64,000 bases of DNA from Paragorgia papillata (GCA_035771165.1 JAWNZC010000123.1:434001-498000); one strand, 5' to 3'; positions 1 to 11,232 are shown, counted from the stretch's first letter. Numbers and translations: made by a program. Notes: a model not told the origin generated them from the sequence alone.

Positions 1-37
1 GTTTTAAACGAACAGAGAAAAAATTTAACGATCTTAC

Positions 38-128
38 CATTAATAATTTCCATTCTAACCATTTTGTAGCCGTTTTTGTTTTCTGCAGAACTTATTGCTT
101 CGCGTAAATGTTCAATTTCTTCTGTCAT
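38..128 (-). CDS. possible first coding exon of a minus-strand gene
   Basis: Read on the minus strand, an ATG at 128-126 opens 30 codons (MTEEIEHLREAISSAENKNG then YKMVRMEIIN) and runs into a good donor (G|GTAAGA) at 38/37. The peptide is charged and partly helical, like an ordinary protein N-terminus. I do not recognise the family and the rest of the gene would lie left of the window, so this could equally be a fragment of a repeat. Confidence 0.25.
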
Positions 129-1052
129 TTGCCCACTCCGTTATAATTCTGGCGCCATTGTTGCTCAACAGAACAACCGCTGGCTCTAATGGTCATTGCT
201 CGTGACATACTACGCATTTTCTCATTGGTCAATTTCGTTAAAAGAGGGGTTTTCATTGGCTTATCGCCACAGGTTTCTATTTAACAATTAGAAAACGAGG
301 ACGAGTTGTCTAATTGTTTTAGTATCAACCATAAACAACTTTTCTTTAACGTAAAGAAGTCTTATCAAACATTATTCTAAATGTTCAGATAGTTTTACCT
401 TTTTGTTTGCAGAAGTCTCCCCATACATAATGCAGAGCAGTTCGATGGCGTATGGTAAACAATCGCTCACAAAACACAAGATTGTAACTACTTTGCTTCA
501 AATTTGGTGTAGATATACTCCATAGGCATAAGCGAATTCATTTTCTTATTCGAAAATGTCAAACTGAATATATTTCCATTACTTTCGACCCAATGTTTTC
601 TTCCCTCGTACAAAAATTTTAGCAGACGCCATGTTTGATTTTTTAGCCTAGTTTCTGATTGGTCAGAATAGGAGTATTCCAGCTATAAGAAGGTTTATCA
701 TTGGATAACGCTACCATTGTCTATCACCAATAGACAATGGTAGGTCAGCCAATCAGAAAGCCGGATTTGTAATAGACCACGAGTTGGTTGATACTAATAG
801 CGGATAGTAACTCCTGCAAAAGCCAATGAAATTCAAGGATTTGTGATAGAAACTTGTAAATTTATTCTAAAACTAATTATTACACTCTATGCACACTGAT
901 CAATCGAATAGAGAATTTAACGCATCTGTTAGAACAATAAAATCGGGTGTGTCGTGAGATAAGTCATATATACAAAATGAGCCGCCAAACTGTATGGGCA
1001 TTTACAACATCTATATATTAAGTGCTTACGTTCCTTTATTTTAACTTTATAG
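129..1052. other. non-coding stretch with small inverted repeats
   Basis: No gene is supported here. A perfect hairpin with 14-bp arms and a 5-nt loop sits at 711-743, flanked by CTGATTGG / CCAATCAG. A 13-bp inverted pair, TTAGTATCAACCA near 331 and its complement near 787, may be the remains of a fold-back element. Confidence 0.5.
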
Positions 1053-1149
1053 CTCGTTCAAACCTGGAGATAGCTTCGTTGGTTACCATAGCGATACGTC
1101 AGCTGCTGTTATAATGAAAGTGTCCAAACATCAGACCAGTGACGAACAG
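1053..1149 (+). CDS. RNF213: RNF213-like exon 1 of window
   Basis: Follows TTTATAG and ends at CAG|GTATGT. After one leading base it reads SFKPGDSFVGYHSDTS...TSDEQ, ending in phase 0 to fit the next exon. Assigned mainly by phase and position; the similarity is weaker than for later exons. Earlier exons were not found in the window. Confidence 0.7.
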
Positions 1150-1205
1150 GTATGTTTGGTTTTGTGTTGTATATTCTGATTTGGGTCTGACAGTGCTAAA
1201 TTGAT

Positions 1206-2325
1206 CTTACGAGAGATGGTCGCTTACGAGAGATGGTCACTTACGAGATGTGGTCACTTACGAGAGATGGTCACTTACGAGAGATGGTCACTTACGAGAG
1301 ATGGTCACTTACGAGAGATGGTCACTTACGAGAGGTGGTCACTTACGAGAGGTGGTCACTTACGAGAGGTGGTCGCTTACGAGAGGTGGTCACTTACGAG
1401 AAGTGGTCACTTACGAGAGGTGGTCACTTACGAGAGATGGTCACTTACGAGAGATGGTCGCTTACGAGAAGTGGTCTCTTACGAGAGATGGTCACTTACG
1501 AGAGATGGTCACTTACGAGAGGTGGTCACTTACGAGAGATGGTCGCTTACGAGAGATGGTCACTTACGAGATGTGGTCACTTACGAGAGATGGTCACTTA
1601 CGAGAGATGGTCACTTACGAGAGATGGTCACTTACGAGAGATGGTCACTTACGAGAGGTGGTCACTTACGAGAGGTGGTCACTTATGAGAGATGATCGCT
1701 TACGAGAGATGGTCACTTACGAGAGGTGGTCACTTACGAGAGGTGGTCACTTACGAGAGGTGGTCACTTACGAGAGGTGGTCACTTACGAGAGATGGTCA
1801 CTTACGAGAGATGGTCACTTACGAGAGATGGTCGCTTACGAGAGATGGTCACTTACGAGAAGTGGTCGCTTACGAGAGGTGGTCACTTACGAGAGGTGGT
1901 CACTTACGAGAGGTGGTCACTTACGAGAGATGGTCACTTATGAGAGATGGTCACTTACGAGAAGTGGTCGCTTACGAGAGGTGGTCACTTACGAGAGGTG
2001 GTCACTTATGAGAGATGGTCACTTACGAGAAGTGGTCGCTTACGAGAGGTGGTCACTTACGAGAAGTGGTCGCTTACGAGAGGTGGTCACTTACGAGAGA
2101 TGGTCACTTACGAGAGATGGTCGCTTACGAGAGATGGTCACTTACGAGAAGTGGTCGCTTATGAGAGATGGTCGCTTGCGAGAGGTGGTCACTTACGAGA
2201 GGTGGTCACTTACGAGAAGTGGTCGCTTACGAGAGGTGGTCACTTATGAAAGATGGTCGCTTATGAGAGGTGGTCGCATACGAGAGGTGATCGCTTACTA
2301 GAGGTGATCGCTTACCAGGCGCTTA
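1206..2325. repeat. 17-bp minisatellite, about 66 copies
   Basis: Tandem units of 17 bp with consensus TTACGAGAGATGGTCAC, varying at a few positions (A/G in AGATGG or AGGTGG, CAC or CGC). Because 17 is not a multiple of three and the unit has no stop, all three forward frames stay open for hundreds of bases and encode a 17-residue repeat. It fills most of the intron between exons 1 and 2. Confidence 0.97.
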
Positions 2326-2440
2326 CGCAGATTCGACTGTATGATTTGAGCATCCTTGCTCGCTAACAAAGGTGCATAGGCGGACAGTAAAAGGTAAGGT
2401 TAAATTATATTACGGTTCTTTCTAAATTTTCTCTTACTAG

Positions 2441-2644
2441 ATTCTTGCCGAATCAAAGTTAACTCTCGTGCAATGTGCATCCCCAGATGCAATAGCCAGA
2501 CTGAAAGCAAGTGAACTGAAACACCAAGCACATGAACTATGGCAGGAATATTTTCAAAATCAGAAGCACAAAAGTTTGTCGGATTACCTTAAGCATGCCC
2601 TAGGTAGATCTGATGAAGACGACCACGAAGGTTTCCTTGTTCAG
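2441..2644 (+). CDS. RNF213: RNF213-like exon 2 of window
   Basis: 68 codons, phase 0 at both ends, acceptor CTTACTAG, donor CAG|GTAGTG. The peptide contains LTLVQCASPDAIARLKASEL and ends GFLVQ. The QCASPDA motif followed by a helical acidic/basic stretch matches the region of RNF213 upstream of the E3 module. Confidence 0.88.
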
Positions 2645-2708
2645 GTAGTGCAGCAGAAGATTTTTTGAGAGCTTTGCGTTTTTCTTATTTTAATACTTCC
2701 TAGCTGTT

Positions 2709-3175
2709 TTGAAATATTTACTTTTTTTCTTTCCTTTCTTTTATTTAGGTCTTTCTTTCCTTCTTTTTTTCTTTCTTTCTTTACTTTCTGCCCTTCTTCT
2801 TTCTTTCTTTTCTAATTCATTTATTTCTTCTTTATTCTTTCTTTTCTTCTTTTCATTTAATCCTTCTTTCTTTCTTTTTTTCCTTCCTTCCTTCTTTCTT
2901 TCCTTGTTTATTTTCTTTTTTTTTTTTTCACCCTTCTTTTCTTCCTTCTTTCCGTTCTTCCTTCCTTTTTTCTTCCTTTCCTTCCTTCCTTCCTTCCTTC
3001 CTTCCTTCCTTCCTTCCTTCCTTCCTTCCTTCCTTCCTTCCTTCCTTCCTTCCTTCCTTCCTTCCTTCCTTCCTTCCTTCCTTCCTTCCTTCCGTCTTTC
3101 TTTACTTTCTTTCTTCCTTTTTTTCCTTTCTGCCTTCTTTCTTTTTTTCCTTCCTTCTTACTCTTACTTCTTCTT
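2709..3175. repeat. pyrimidine tract with (TTCC)n core
   Basis: Pyrimidine-only sequence of CTTT, TTCT and TTCC units, with an almost perfect (TTCC)n run from about 2978 to 3092. Open frames over it are only translations of the repeat. Confidence 0.95.
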
Positions 3176-3369
3176 TATAGTTATCTTATATATAGTAAGT
3201 ACTAACGTGTAAGCATTAAGTGGCTACCATGCATTTTATGCACTTAATGTACTTATTTCTCGGGCTATTTATGATCGGCCGAGTCTAGGTTTCGGCTCGG
3301 TTTTTCCTCTTTTTTTGGGGGGTGTCAGGATTTGGCATTTTTTAACTTTTTACTTCCGCTACACTGTAA

Positions 3370-3690
3370 ATTTCAAGGGGCAAAATTTACCCCATTTTGG
3401 GGGTAAAAGTGCTATTTTTGGGGGGGTGAATGATAAAGGGGTAGTAATTACCCCTTAAATAAGGGCAATTCTTCTTTGTGTCGCGCAGAATTACCCCTTT
3501 TACGGGGTAATTTGTTGGAGCAAATTTTTTAGCCATCTCGGGGTAAAAATGTAAAATTTACCCCTGAATAAGGGGTAAAAATATAGGGGGGTAAAATTAT
3601 CTAGGGGTAAAATCTACCCCCATTTTGGCCCTTGTAAGGGGTAACTAATAGTGGGGGTAAAAACTCCCCCCTACGTTGGGGGTAACCAGA
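3370..3690. repeat. cluster of GGGGTAA / TTACCCC motifs
   Basis: About twenty short GGGGTAA or TTACCCC words in both orientations within 320 bp, several pairing as local palindromes (for example TTACCCCTTTTACGGGGTAA). The spacing is irregular, so it is not a simple tandem array; a decayed fold-back element or G-rich structural cluster is possible. Confidence 0.7.
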
Positions 3691-3699
3691 ACTGCAAGA

Positions 3700-5221
3700 C
3701 AATGTTTTCGAAAATGGCGATTTTTTTTCGAAAGAGTGACATGAAGACATAACTACAATTATCGTTAATATAAAAGCGTATGTAGGCAATTTTTTAAAAA
3801 TTTTCTTGAATAGTTTTTGTACACAAATGTGTATAATAGTTAAAAATTAAGGTGAAGATTGTTTAGCAGATTGAAATCGACCTAAAGTTTACTTCCGTAA
3901 GCTTGTAAACATCGTCTGTGTGTAAAGGCTCAAAGGTGACTTAAACACAACCTAAGACTGCTCACAAAAATGAAATTACTCTGGATTTGGTTTTTGAATG
4001 TTGTTGTTTTATATTGGATTAAATTGGGGTACGTAAACAAGTGTTATTTCCTATATTTTTTGCTCTACGACAATGTCTTTAAGTTGCTATTGAAATGAAT
4101 TACTTTGAATGATTTTACACTTTTCTTGTGTCAAAAACAATGCGAAAAAGTTTGAACAAAAGAACTTAGCTCATTTATTTTTTGACTCGACAAAAGTTCA
4201 TTGCTAATATATATCATGAACTTAGTTGAAACTATAGTATTTTCGGCATTGTCTGTGTATCAAAGCTGAGGAGACAAGATTAAAATGGGCTGAACTGACT
4301 TTGAATCTAGTTCTTAACGTTGCAACGATTTAGTTTCTTTTCCCATTTTGCTGGAAATTCGTATAGGTAAACAAATGTTTGTACTTATTTTTGGCCTACA
4401 ACAGTGTTTTATAAACTGTTATCGAAATAAATATTTTGTTTCTTCATCGTATGATACGGAAACTGACCGGCTATTAACTCATAACATTAGTTCTATGTGG
4501 CAAAATTAATGTAAATGTTTTTGATCTGTCACAACTAGTCAACACAAATGGGGTTTTTTTAATGAAACCCTTCCAAACCCATCACAAATGTCGTGAAACG
4601 TTATAAAATAAACGTGTTAAGAAAAGTAAAGAAAATATGAACTTAACAATGTAATATTAAAGAAAAAACTCGGTTATATATCGTAAATTTCAATAGTAAA
4701 TATGAAGAGGCGGTTGGCGCAGTGGTAAGGTAAGCAAACTAATGCAAGGTAAGTTAAGCCCTACTATTCATGCTTCCGGTTAGTTGTTTGCCGTGTGACG
4801 GAGTGAGGCCGTGAGGCATGTTGTAAGTTCTTTGCTCCTTTTGCTTTTGACGTTGGATGAAACAACAGCTTTGCCTTTTGCTGAAGGTGTTCTTGCACAT
4901 TGTTGGTAGATTTCGAAATACATTGACTGACTTTGTAGTTTAACAGTGATCAGATTTGGCTGACAACTGTCTTGATCGTAAATATGTTCACCAGTGAGAA
5001 GTATGCACCACATTCAGCCTTCGATCTGATCTTCCTCGGCCCACTCCCACCTTTACTAACGCGGTATAGAGCCTCTGCGGAGGTGGTAGGCCTTCGATTC
5101 AGGCTTCCATTTTGTGATTGCTGCAATAACACTACAATCAGTATCTTTTACCCAAGCACTTCCGCACTTTGCCAGTAACCCGAGTGAACGCCTGACACAG
5201 GCGTCTTGTTTATTATTTGTT
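3700..5221. other. intronic AT-rich stretch, no gene seen
   Basis: Part of the intron 2645-5295. Only a weak diverged duplication is visible (around 4020-4110 and 4366-4440, both with GTAAACAA and a TACRACARTGT-like stretch). No RNA gene or coding exon could be supported. Confidence 0.5.
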
Positions 5222-5275
5222 TGTTTCCAAGTAACATTTGTTTGTTTGTTTGTTTGTTTGTTGGTTTGTTTGACA
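5222..5275. repeat. (TTTG)n tract before an exon acceptor
   Basis: Short (TTTG)n run ending about 20 bp upstream of the acceptor of the next exon. Its T-richness may serve as the polypyrimidine tract. Confidence 0.8.
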
Positions 5276-5295
5276 AGACTTTTCTCCATTATTAG

Positions 5296-5432
5296 ATAAG
5301 CACTCACTCACGTCTGTTGTCACAATCGAATGCGAAGAAAATTACGTCAGACGCTGGGTTTCCAAGTTCGCAGTCTCGTTGTATCAGTCTTCAGGAATTC
5401 CACACGGAGCAGCAGTTTACCAAGACAATACA
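5296..5432 (+). CDS. RNF213: RNF213-like exon 3 of window
   Basis: Acceptor ATTATTAG, donor ACA|GTAAGC. Reads ISTHSRLLSQSNAKKIT, then CISLQEFHTEQQFTKTI plus two bases. THSRLL and the CISLQEFHTE motif match consecutive RNF213 segments. The final CA joins the G that opens the next exon to make Gln, giving TIQEFFLRL. It is short and lies beside a (TTTG)n tract. Confidence 0.9.
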
Positions 5433-5480
5433 GTAAGCATTCTGCTTTCTAAACATCGTACGAGATCCGATGGTTTATTG

Positions 5481-6262
5481 AGCTGCTCATTACCAAAAAT
5501 TAATGACAAAATGGCCACCGCTTGAAAGCCAATTTGCATATATTCCTTAGAGGATGGCATCCCATTTTGAACAGTAAATATATAAGGCGAATATAGTAAA
5601 GTGAGAATTCTGCTTACCGAGTAGCTTGCCAACTATTTGCCGACCTCCTGATCTAAACAACAACTATTATCCAGTCATTCAGTCACCTATTTATTTGCAT
5701 CAGGTATATCTACGATCCGCCAAATTGTGTTGTAATAGTAAAGAAATATAAGCAAGTCGTGCCCCACTGAATTGCGGTAGGATTTTGTTTGATACTTTCA
5801 AAATCGTCTTTGGTCAAATGCTCGAGAGTTCATAGAGGAACCCTTGTCTTGCATGTAATAGATTACATATTGACCAAATTGACAGAAGTTGTATACCTCC
5901 AATTCAACAACTACCCAACTTGTAATGACAACTAGACAATATGTATTCTGAACTCACCATGATTGATGGAGGCTCAAACATTGACAAACGATAGCTCGAG
6001 AAATATAGTCCTATATTTGGCAGATCGTTGGTATACCTGATTTAAACATATAAGGAAGTAAATAATTTGAAAGTCGCTGTTGCTTAAATAGCGAGGTCGG
6101 CAAATAGTAGGCGAGATACTCAATTAGCAGAATTTTCATTTTAATATTTCCCCTCAATATATTTACTGTTCAAAATTGGATGCCATTTTATGAAGGCTAT
6201 ATGTAAATTAACCCTTAAGCGGCGGCCATTATATCATCAATTTCTGGTAATGATTAGCAGCT
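5481..6262. mobile_element. fold-back element about 780 bp
   Basis: Imperfect inverted arms at about 5481-5650 and 6090-6262 (left end AGCTGCTCATTACCA, right end TGGTAATGATTAGCAGC; inner CTATTTGCCGACCT / AGGTCGGCAAATAG). It starts about 50 bp after the donor of the preceding exon. No transposase seen; a diverged non-autonomous DNA transposon. Confidence 0.65.
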
Positions 6263-6469
6263 AAAAATGGGAACATCTTTTAATGCTTATCTCACAGTCC
6301 AGTTTAGGCAGTATTCTGACATAGGTCACGTGAGCGGTCACTACATTTAAAAAAGTACCCGAACTCGTCTATCGTGGTTTGGTACAGGCTCGATTTCCAA
6401 CAGTCTCCCGGGCCCCGGTATACACACCTCCTCTCCGAAAGAGACGGCTGAGCTGTCTGTGACATATTG

Positions 6470-6632
6470 CATAAATGAATTTCACGATATCAAGAACCAT
6501 AGAACCTGACTGAAATATAAGTGATTTCCCTGATCCTGTAGGATAAAAGAGGAAAATGTTTTGTCCATTAAGCAATTTTTCCAGTGCTTGCTGTTGTAAA
6601 TCTTTCAGACAGTCAATCTTAAACGTTTATAA
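6470..6632 (-). pseudogene. RecQ-type helicase N-terminal fragment
   Basis: On the minus strand the frame reads LKIDCLKDLQQQALEKLLNG followed by QNIFLFYPTGSGKSLIFQS. This is the Q-motif/Walker A block (TGSGKS) of RecQ-family DNA helicases, which unwind DNA 3' to 5'. The similarity ends abruptly about 15 codons later and no other helicase motif is present. It is an isolated broken piece inside an RNF213 intron, probably carried by a transposon or a dead gene copy. Confidence 0.6.
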
Positions 6633-7394
6633 AATGCGATCGCATGCCTTCTCAATAATCCCAATAATGTATGCCTGCTAAAAATATGCCTATACGTTTG
6701 TGATTGGTGCAAACCGACAATGGGGACAACGAGGTAAGTACTGGGGCCCGAGATACGGCTGAAAAACGAGCCTATGTTTGGCAGCTTTTCATTTAGATAG
6801 GACCCGCACTTCAGTTATCTATACGTCAGTTGTTTGGTTTCCCATAAAATAATTCTCATTTCTCTAGGATGATAAGAATGATACGGAATTAACGGAGAAG
6901 TTGTAAAAGATCCTTTACCATTTTGCAAGTTCTTTCAAATTATACAAATCTAATTTTTATTGTCAATACCCTTTAATTTCAAAATGCTCAACCGTTAGTA
7001 GACAGTTTGTGTGAGCAACCACATGGCGAAGGATAGACATGGTGAAAAGTGCTACTCTGATTTAAAGTGTAAACCAATCAAGTTTTCTATTGTTATATTA
7101 TAAACTGAGGTTACCACAACATTTGTGGATATCTCTTAAAATAAGGTAAAAAGGAAACTATGTACTATTTAAAACACGTTCTGCGAGTGTTTTGAATGGC
7201 GTGAAAAACGATCACCATTTGGTAAGTTCGTTGGCGTAGTAATTTTGAAAAATAACGTTGTCTAAGGCGAGAAAATCAAAGCTAAAGTTTATGTAAATCA
7301 GGAGAAAATTTTATCAGATATAAAACCGCGATACGGTTATGATTTTTCTTTGTGTTTTCCTCATGAATTATTAATGAGTTTTTTAAATATATAT

Positions 7395-7750
7395 AGGGTC
7401 ACCATATGGAGTGAGTATCTCTCCGAAATTATATTTATAGAAGACTGGGGTCACCGCCTAAAGTTAATATCTCCTCGAGATTAAATATAAGTGTAGATAT
7501 AAGAATATAGGGTCACCACTTAATGTGGGTATCTTCCCGAGATTAAATAATTATAAATATAAAAATATGGCGTCACCACTTAACCCTTTACTGGCCACAG
7601 TTGCTTTTTTTCTACGTATTAATTTTACTTTGGCTGTAAACGCCAGACGATTTTACTCGTCAAGGGGAGAGCGCCCGGAAAGCTGACCAATAAAGGGGTT
7701 AAAACTATCTCCTTTAACGTGGGTATCTCCCTGAGGTTGAATTAACAGAA
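7395..7750. repeat. diverged tandem repeat, unit about 60-90 bp
   Basis: Four to five units each with GGTCACC, then TAT followed by CTC or CTT, then GAGATTAAAT and an AT-rich spacer. Units at about 7397, 7450, 7509 and 7571, with a partial unit at 7705-7740. The fourth is interrupted by a GC-richer stretch (7585-7700). Confidence 0.7.
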
Positions 7751-7901
7751 TAGAAACTGAAGAAAATGACTTTCAAAAGAATAAAAATAAATAACCTCAG
7801 TTTATAATAGAAAACTTGACTGATTTTCACTTTAAACCAGAGTAGCATTGTACACCATGTCTTGCTCTGTCCCTTGTAACTAAATTATTTTGTATTTTCA
7901 G

Positions 7902-8479
7902 GGAGTTCTTTCTACGGCTAGGTGGTTCTGAAGGCCTTCTTCTCGTACAATGTGATAACGGCGAAGTCAACTTCAATCTCATAGCTTGCTGTCGATATCT
8001 CGTCGTCGACACACGTCGTCGAACACTCGAGGATGCCTCGGGTCTAGTCAAACCTATCCACATGGTCTTCATTATCCAATTGCCGAAAATAGCTGGGGGG
8101 TGTCGACATTTTGTCGGATTTCAAGGTGGGAGGTGGAGATCTATTCATATCGACGAGTTACGTGAGTCACATGACCAGTTGCCACGCATTGACCAACTTG
8201 TCGATCGTTCGGTCAGTGAGCTACTTCAACCTTCAAAGAGCGCTGCATCGCGACTTGTTGAACCCATGGAAGTTGAGCCCGAGGTTGAGCTCGAGGATGA
8301 GCACGGTAGTCGAGCGGACGAGGTGTCGGTCGAGAGCCTGAACCCGACAGTCATTTTAAGAAACTGTCTTCAAACAGCAGCCGCTCGCGTTTATGATGAG
8401 TCAGTGGATGTTAATAGAGCGACCAGACGTATTGAAATAATGTTAGATCTCTTGCCAGAAGATGCTTCTGATGAAACAG
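7902..8479 (+). CDS. RNF213: RNF213-like exon 4 of window
   Basis: 578 bp, one of the longest exons. Acceptor TATTTTCAG, donor ACAG|GTGGGT. Reads EFFLRLGGSEGLLLVQCDNG, then HMVFIIQLPKIAGGCRHFVG and FQGGRWRSIHIDELRES, close to the RNF213 segment with the same FIIQLP-GG-FQGG-W-HIDE pattern. An acidic low-complexity loop (EVEPEVELEDEHG) follows, then a helical end (RRIEIMLDLLPEDASDET). Confidence 0.96.
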
Positions 8480-8734
8480 GTGGGTAAAGATAGAGCATGC
8501 GTCGACAATGATGAGTCATGGCTCATTTGGGGGGCCCTGAGACTTTTTTGTGGCGCACGAATAATTTTGATGTACATGTTTGTAAGGTTAAAGGTCAACT
8601 AAACCTTTTGAAGTTATATTTTCTTCTGAAAGGGTTATCATCTACTTAGCAAAAGTAAAGAAAAATATGAATTTCGAGGTAAAAAAAAGGAATTTACCAG
8701 CAAAGCCTTCTTAGGTCCTCATGAAGCATGACCG

Positions 8735-8840
8735 CGTTTCGAGGAGAATGGGTACTCCATTGTCTTTGACGTCATACCGGTAAAACCCACCAATCACCTT
8801 GTTGTTTATTACCGGTATGACATCACAAGGTACTAGTACC
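8735..8840. repeat. short imperfect hairpin
   Basis: GACGTCATACCGGTAA and TTACCGGTATGACATC pair across about 30 bases; part of a small fold-back repeat. The remainder of 8480-9090 shows nothing recognisable. Confidence 0.6.
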
Positions 8841-9095
8841 AGTCTTTATTTCGCGCGGTCGTCGTAACTCAAACTTAGACAGTTCATAAAAGTGGAACCG
8901 AGTGACTGGTTGCAATTATTTTTTCGGTCTTAGATTGAACTTTTCCGACTTTAACGGGAAATAGAATAACCTGGAAACGTATAGTTGCCCTTTAACGTTT
9001 TTACCAAGCTATTTCCCATATGAAGGAGTAATTTATCCCAAAGCCACTGACACTATCGCTCCTTACCACATCTTACCTCACTTCACCTTGCTTGA

Positions 9096-9975
9096 CTTCA
9101 CTTTACTTTATGTATCTTACATTTACCTTACCTGAAGTTATCTTGCCCTACGTCGCTCTACTTCACTTTACTTTACTTTACTTTACTTTACTTTACTTTA
9201 CTTTACTTTACTTTACTTTACTTTACTTTACTTTACTTTACTTTACTTTACTTTACTTTACTTTGCTCTACTCTACTCTACTCTACTCTACTCTACTCTA
9301 CTCTACTCTACTCTACTCTACTCTACTCTACTCTACTCTACTCTACTCTACTCTACTCTACTCTACTCTACTCTACTCTACTCTACTCTACTCTACTCTA
9401 CTCTACTCTACTCTACTCTACTCTACTCTACTCTACTCTACTCTACTCTACTCTACTCTACTCTACTCTACTCTACTCTACTCTACTCTACTCTACTCTA
9501 CTCTACTCTACTCTACTCTACTCTACCCTACCCTAACCTACCCCTACCCTATACCCTACCCTACCCTACCCTACCCTACACCCTACCCTACCCTACCCTA
9601 CCCTACCCTACCTACTACCCTACCCTACCCTACCCTACCCTACCCTACCCTACCCTACCCTACCCTACCCTACCCTACCCTACCCTACTCTACTCTACTC
9701 TACTCTACTCTACTCTACTCTACTCTACTCTACCCTACCCTACCCTACTTTACTTTACTTTACTTTACTTTACACCTTGTTATCCCACCTCACTCTATTT
9801 TACCTTACTTTATTTCCCTTTACCTCCCATCTCTTTATTTTATTTCACTTTATTTTACCTCATTCATCCAACTTCACTTCACTTCACTTCACTTCACTTC
9901 ACTTCACTTCACTTCACTTCACTTCACTTCACTTCACTTCACTTCACTTCACTTCACTTCACTTCACTGCACTGC
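9096..9975. repeat. compound pentanucleotide array
   Basis: Five-base units change type in blocks: CTTTA (about 9160-9262), CTCTA (9266-9523), CCCTA with some irregular units (9524-9686), CTCTA (9687-9733), CCCTA, CTTTA (9746-9773), a scrambled bridge, then CTTCA (9871-9975). Units differ by one or two C/T changes. Confidence 0.97.
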
Positions 9976-10143
9976 ACTTCACTGAGCGTCCTTTCATTTT
10001 AACATTAAAATTATCACGGAACCAACGTATATTTCTGGATATTGTTCATGTCACGGCGAATGAGCCCTAGACATTAGGCCACGAAAATCATCCAAAAAAT
10101 GTAACACTAACATGTTTGCTTTTCTTGTCTGCTAATTGTTCAG

Positions 10144-10593
10144 ACTTCTCACTTATCCTTGCAAAGCGTGTCCACGATTTGCTTCAGCAGAGAGACGAGA
10201 AGTGTTGGCAAGATCAAAAGCAATGGTTACAGAATGAGGCTCTCTGCCTAGGACGTCTTCAAGAAACGGGAACATTACGAAAAGCTTTGTGGCAAAAGCT
10301 TTCTTCAATTGTATCACCAATGTTATCTGAAGTAATAGCATATGTTGATCAGAATCAAAACTTAAGCTTGCTACAAGAAGAGAATGATTGGAAATCCAGA
10401 TTATGGCTTGCAATATTAAATGAAGATCTACTGACTCCCTTGTCTTACGATGCCTTCATTTCCCCTGTCGCTGGTAAAATCAGAGAAAGATCTCGCGTTG
10501 TAAACTCCGGATTGGGACACTATTTCCAAGGAAAGTTTCCATTTTCGTGGATCATTAAAGATATGGTTAATGTATTACTATTGCAAGTAGGAG
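10144..10593 (+). CDS. RNF213: RNF213-like exon 5 of window
   Basis: Acceptor ATTGTTCAG, donor GGAG|GTGGGG. The donor was preferred over an earlier GT at 10587 because only this one gives a phase that fits the next exon. Reads DFSLILAKRVHDLLQQRDEK, then EVIAYVDQNQNLSLLQEEND and FPFSWIIKDMV; the IAxxDxNxNLSLL and LPFSW-IK motifs are those of RNF213 upstream of the RING. Confidence 0.94.
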
Positions 10594-10663
10594 GTGGGGA
10601 TTTTTACTACAGTATATATTTGTAGTTCGTTGCTATTTAAAATGTGAACTTTAGCTTAGGCGT

Positions 10664-10968
10664 CTGGTTGGTTGGTTGGTTGGTTGGTTGGTTGGTTGGT
10701 TGGTTAGTTAGTTAGTCAGTTAGTTATTTATTTGCTGCCTACTTGCCTGCCTGCCTCTTTGCATGCTTGCTTGCCTGTCTGGCTTCCCCTTGACTGCCTG
10801 GTTGGTTGGTTGGTTGGTTGGTTGGTTGGTTGGATTGGATGGTTGGATGGTTGGATGGTTGGTTGGTTGTTTGTCTGGTTGGTTGGTTGGTTGGTTGGTT
10901 GGTTGGTTGGTTGGTTGGTTGGTTGGTTGGTTGGTTGGATGGTTGGTTGGTTGGTTGGTTGGTTGATT
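10664..10968. repeat. (GGTT)n tract
   Basis: Long GGTT tandem repeat with GATT, GCCT and GTCT interruptions. It occupies most of the short intron 10594-11059. Confidence 0.95.
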
Positions 10969-11059
10969 TGAACATGTTTTGACGGGCGGTGTTTCCACCT
11001 AAGTGCAAACGACTGTATTACGAGACCGGCATTTTCTAAGTATCTCTCTTTTTCGTTAG

Positions 11060-11232
11060 CTTACCCCTCAAAGACGGTGATTTTGTTAAGAAGTGTCATT
11101 GACTCGTCGCCATTGGGTGGCGTATTGAAACCATTTCTTGAAGATAGCGAAGTGAGAAAAATGGCAATGAAGGATTACCTTCACGACTTTTTGCACATGG
11201 TTTACAAACCTACAGTGGAAAATGAAATAGAG
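11060..11232 (+). CDS. RNF213: RNF213-like exon 6 of window
   Basis: Acceptor TTTCGTTAG, donor GAG|GTAAGA. The two leading bases complete a codon with the previous exon, then [20 protein letters not shown]...[13 protein letters not shown]...VENEIE. The hydrophobic DYLHDFLHM helix matches the RNF213 stretch with a similar YLQDFLLM. Confidence 0.9.

Noticed and set aside
1201..2301. Several overlapping open frames of 80-250 codons
   Set aside because: They are the three frames of the 17-bp minisatellite; every frame gives the same 17-residue repeat.
4705..4735. tRNA-like A box (TTGGCGCAGTGGTAAGG)
   Set aside because: No B box or paired stems follow within 80 bp.
9524..9686. CCCTA block as an internal telomere
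   Set aside because: The unit is five bases, not the TTAGGG of animals, and it grades into CTCTA and CTTTA units.
9092..10070. Long Thr/Leu/Tyr/Ser open frames
   Set aside because: Translation of the pentanucleotide array.
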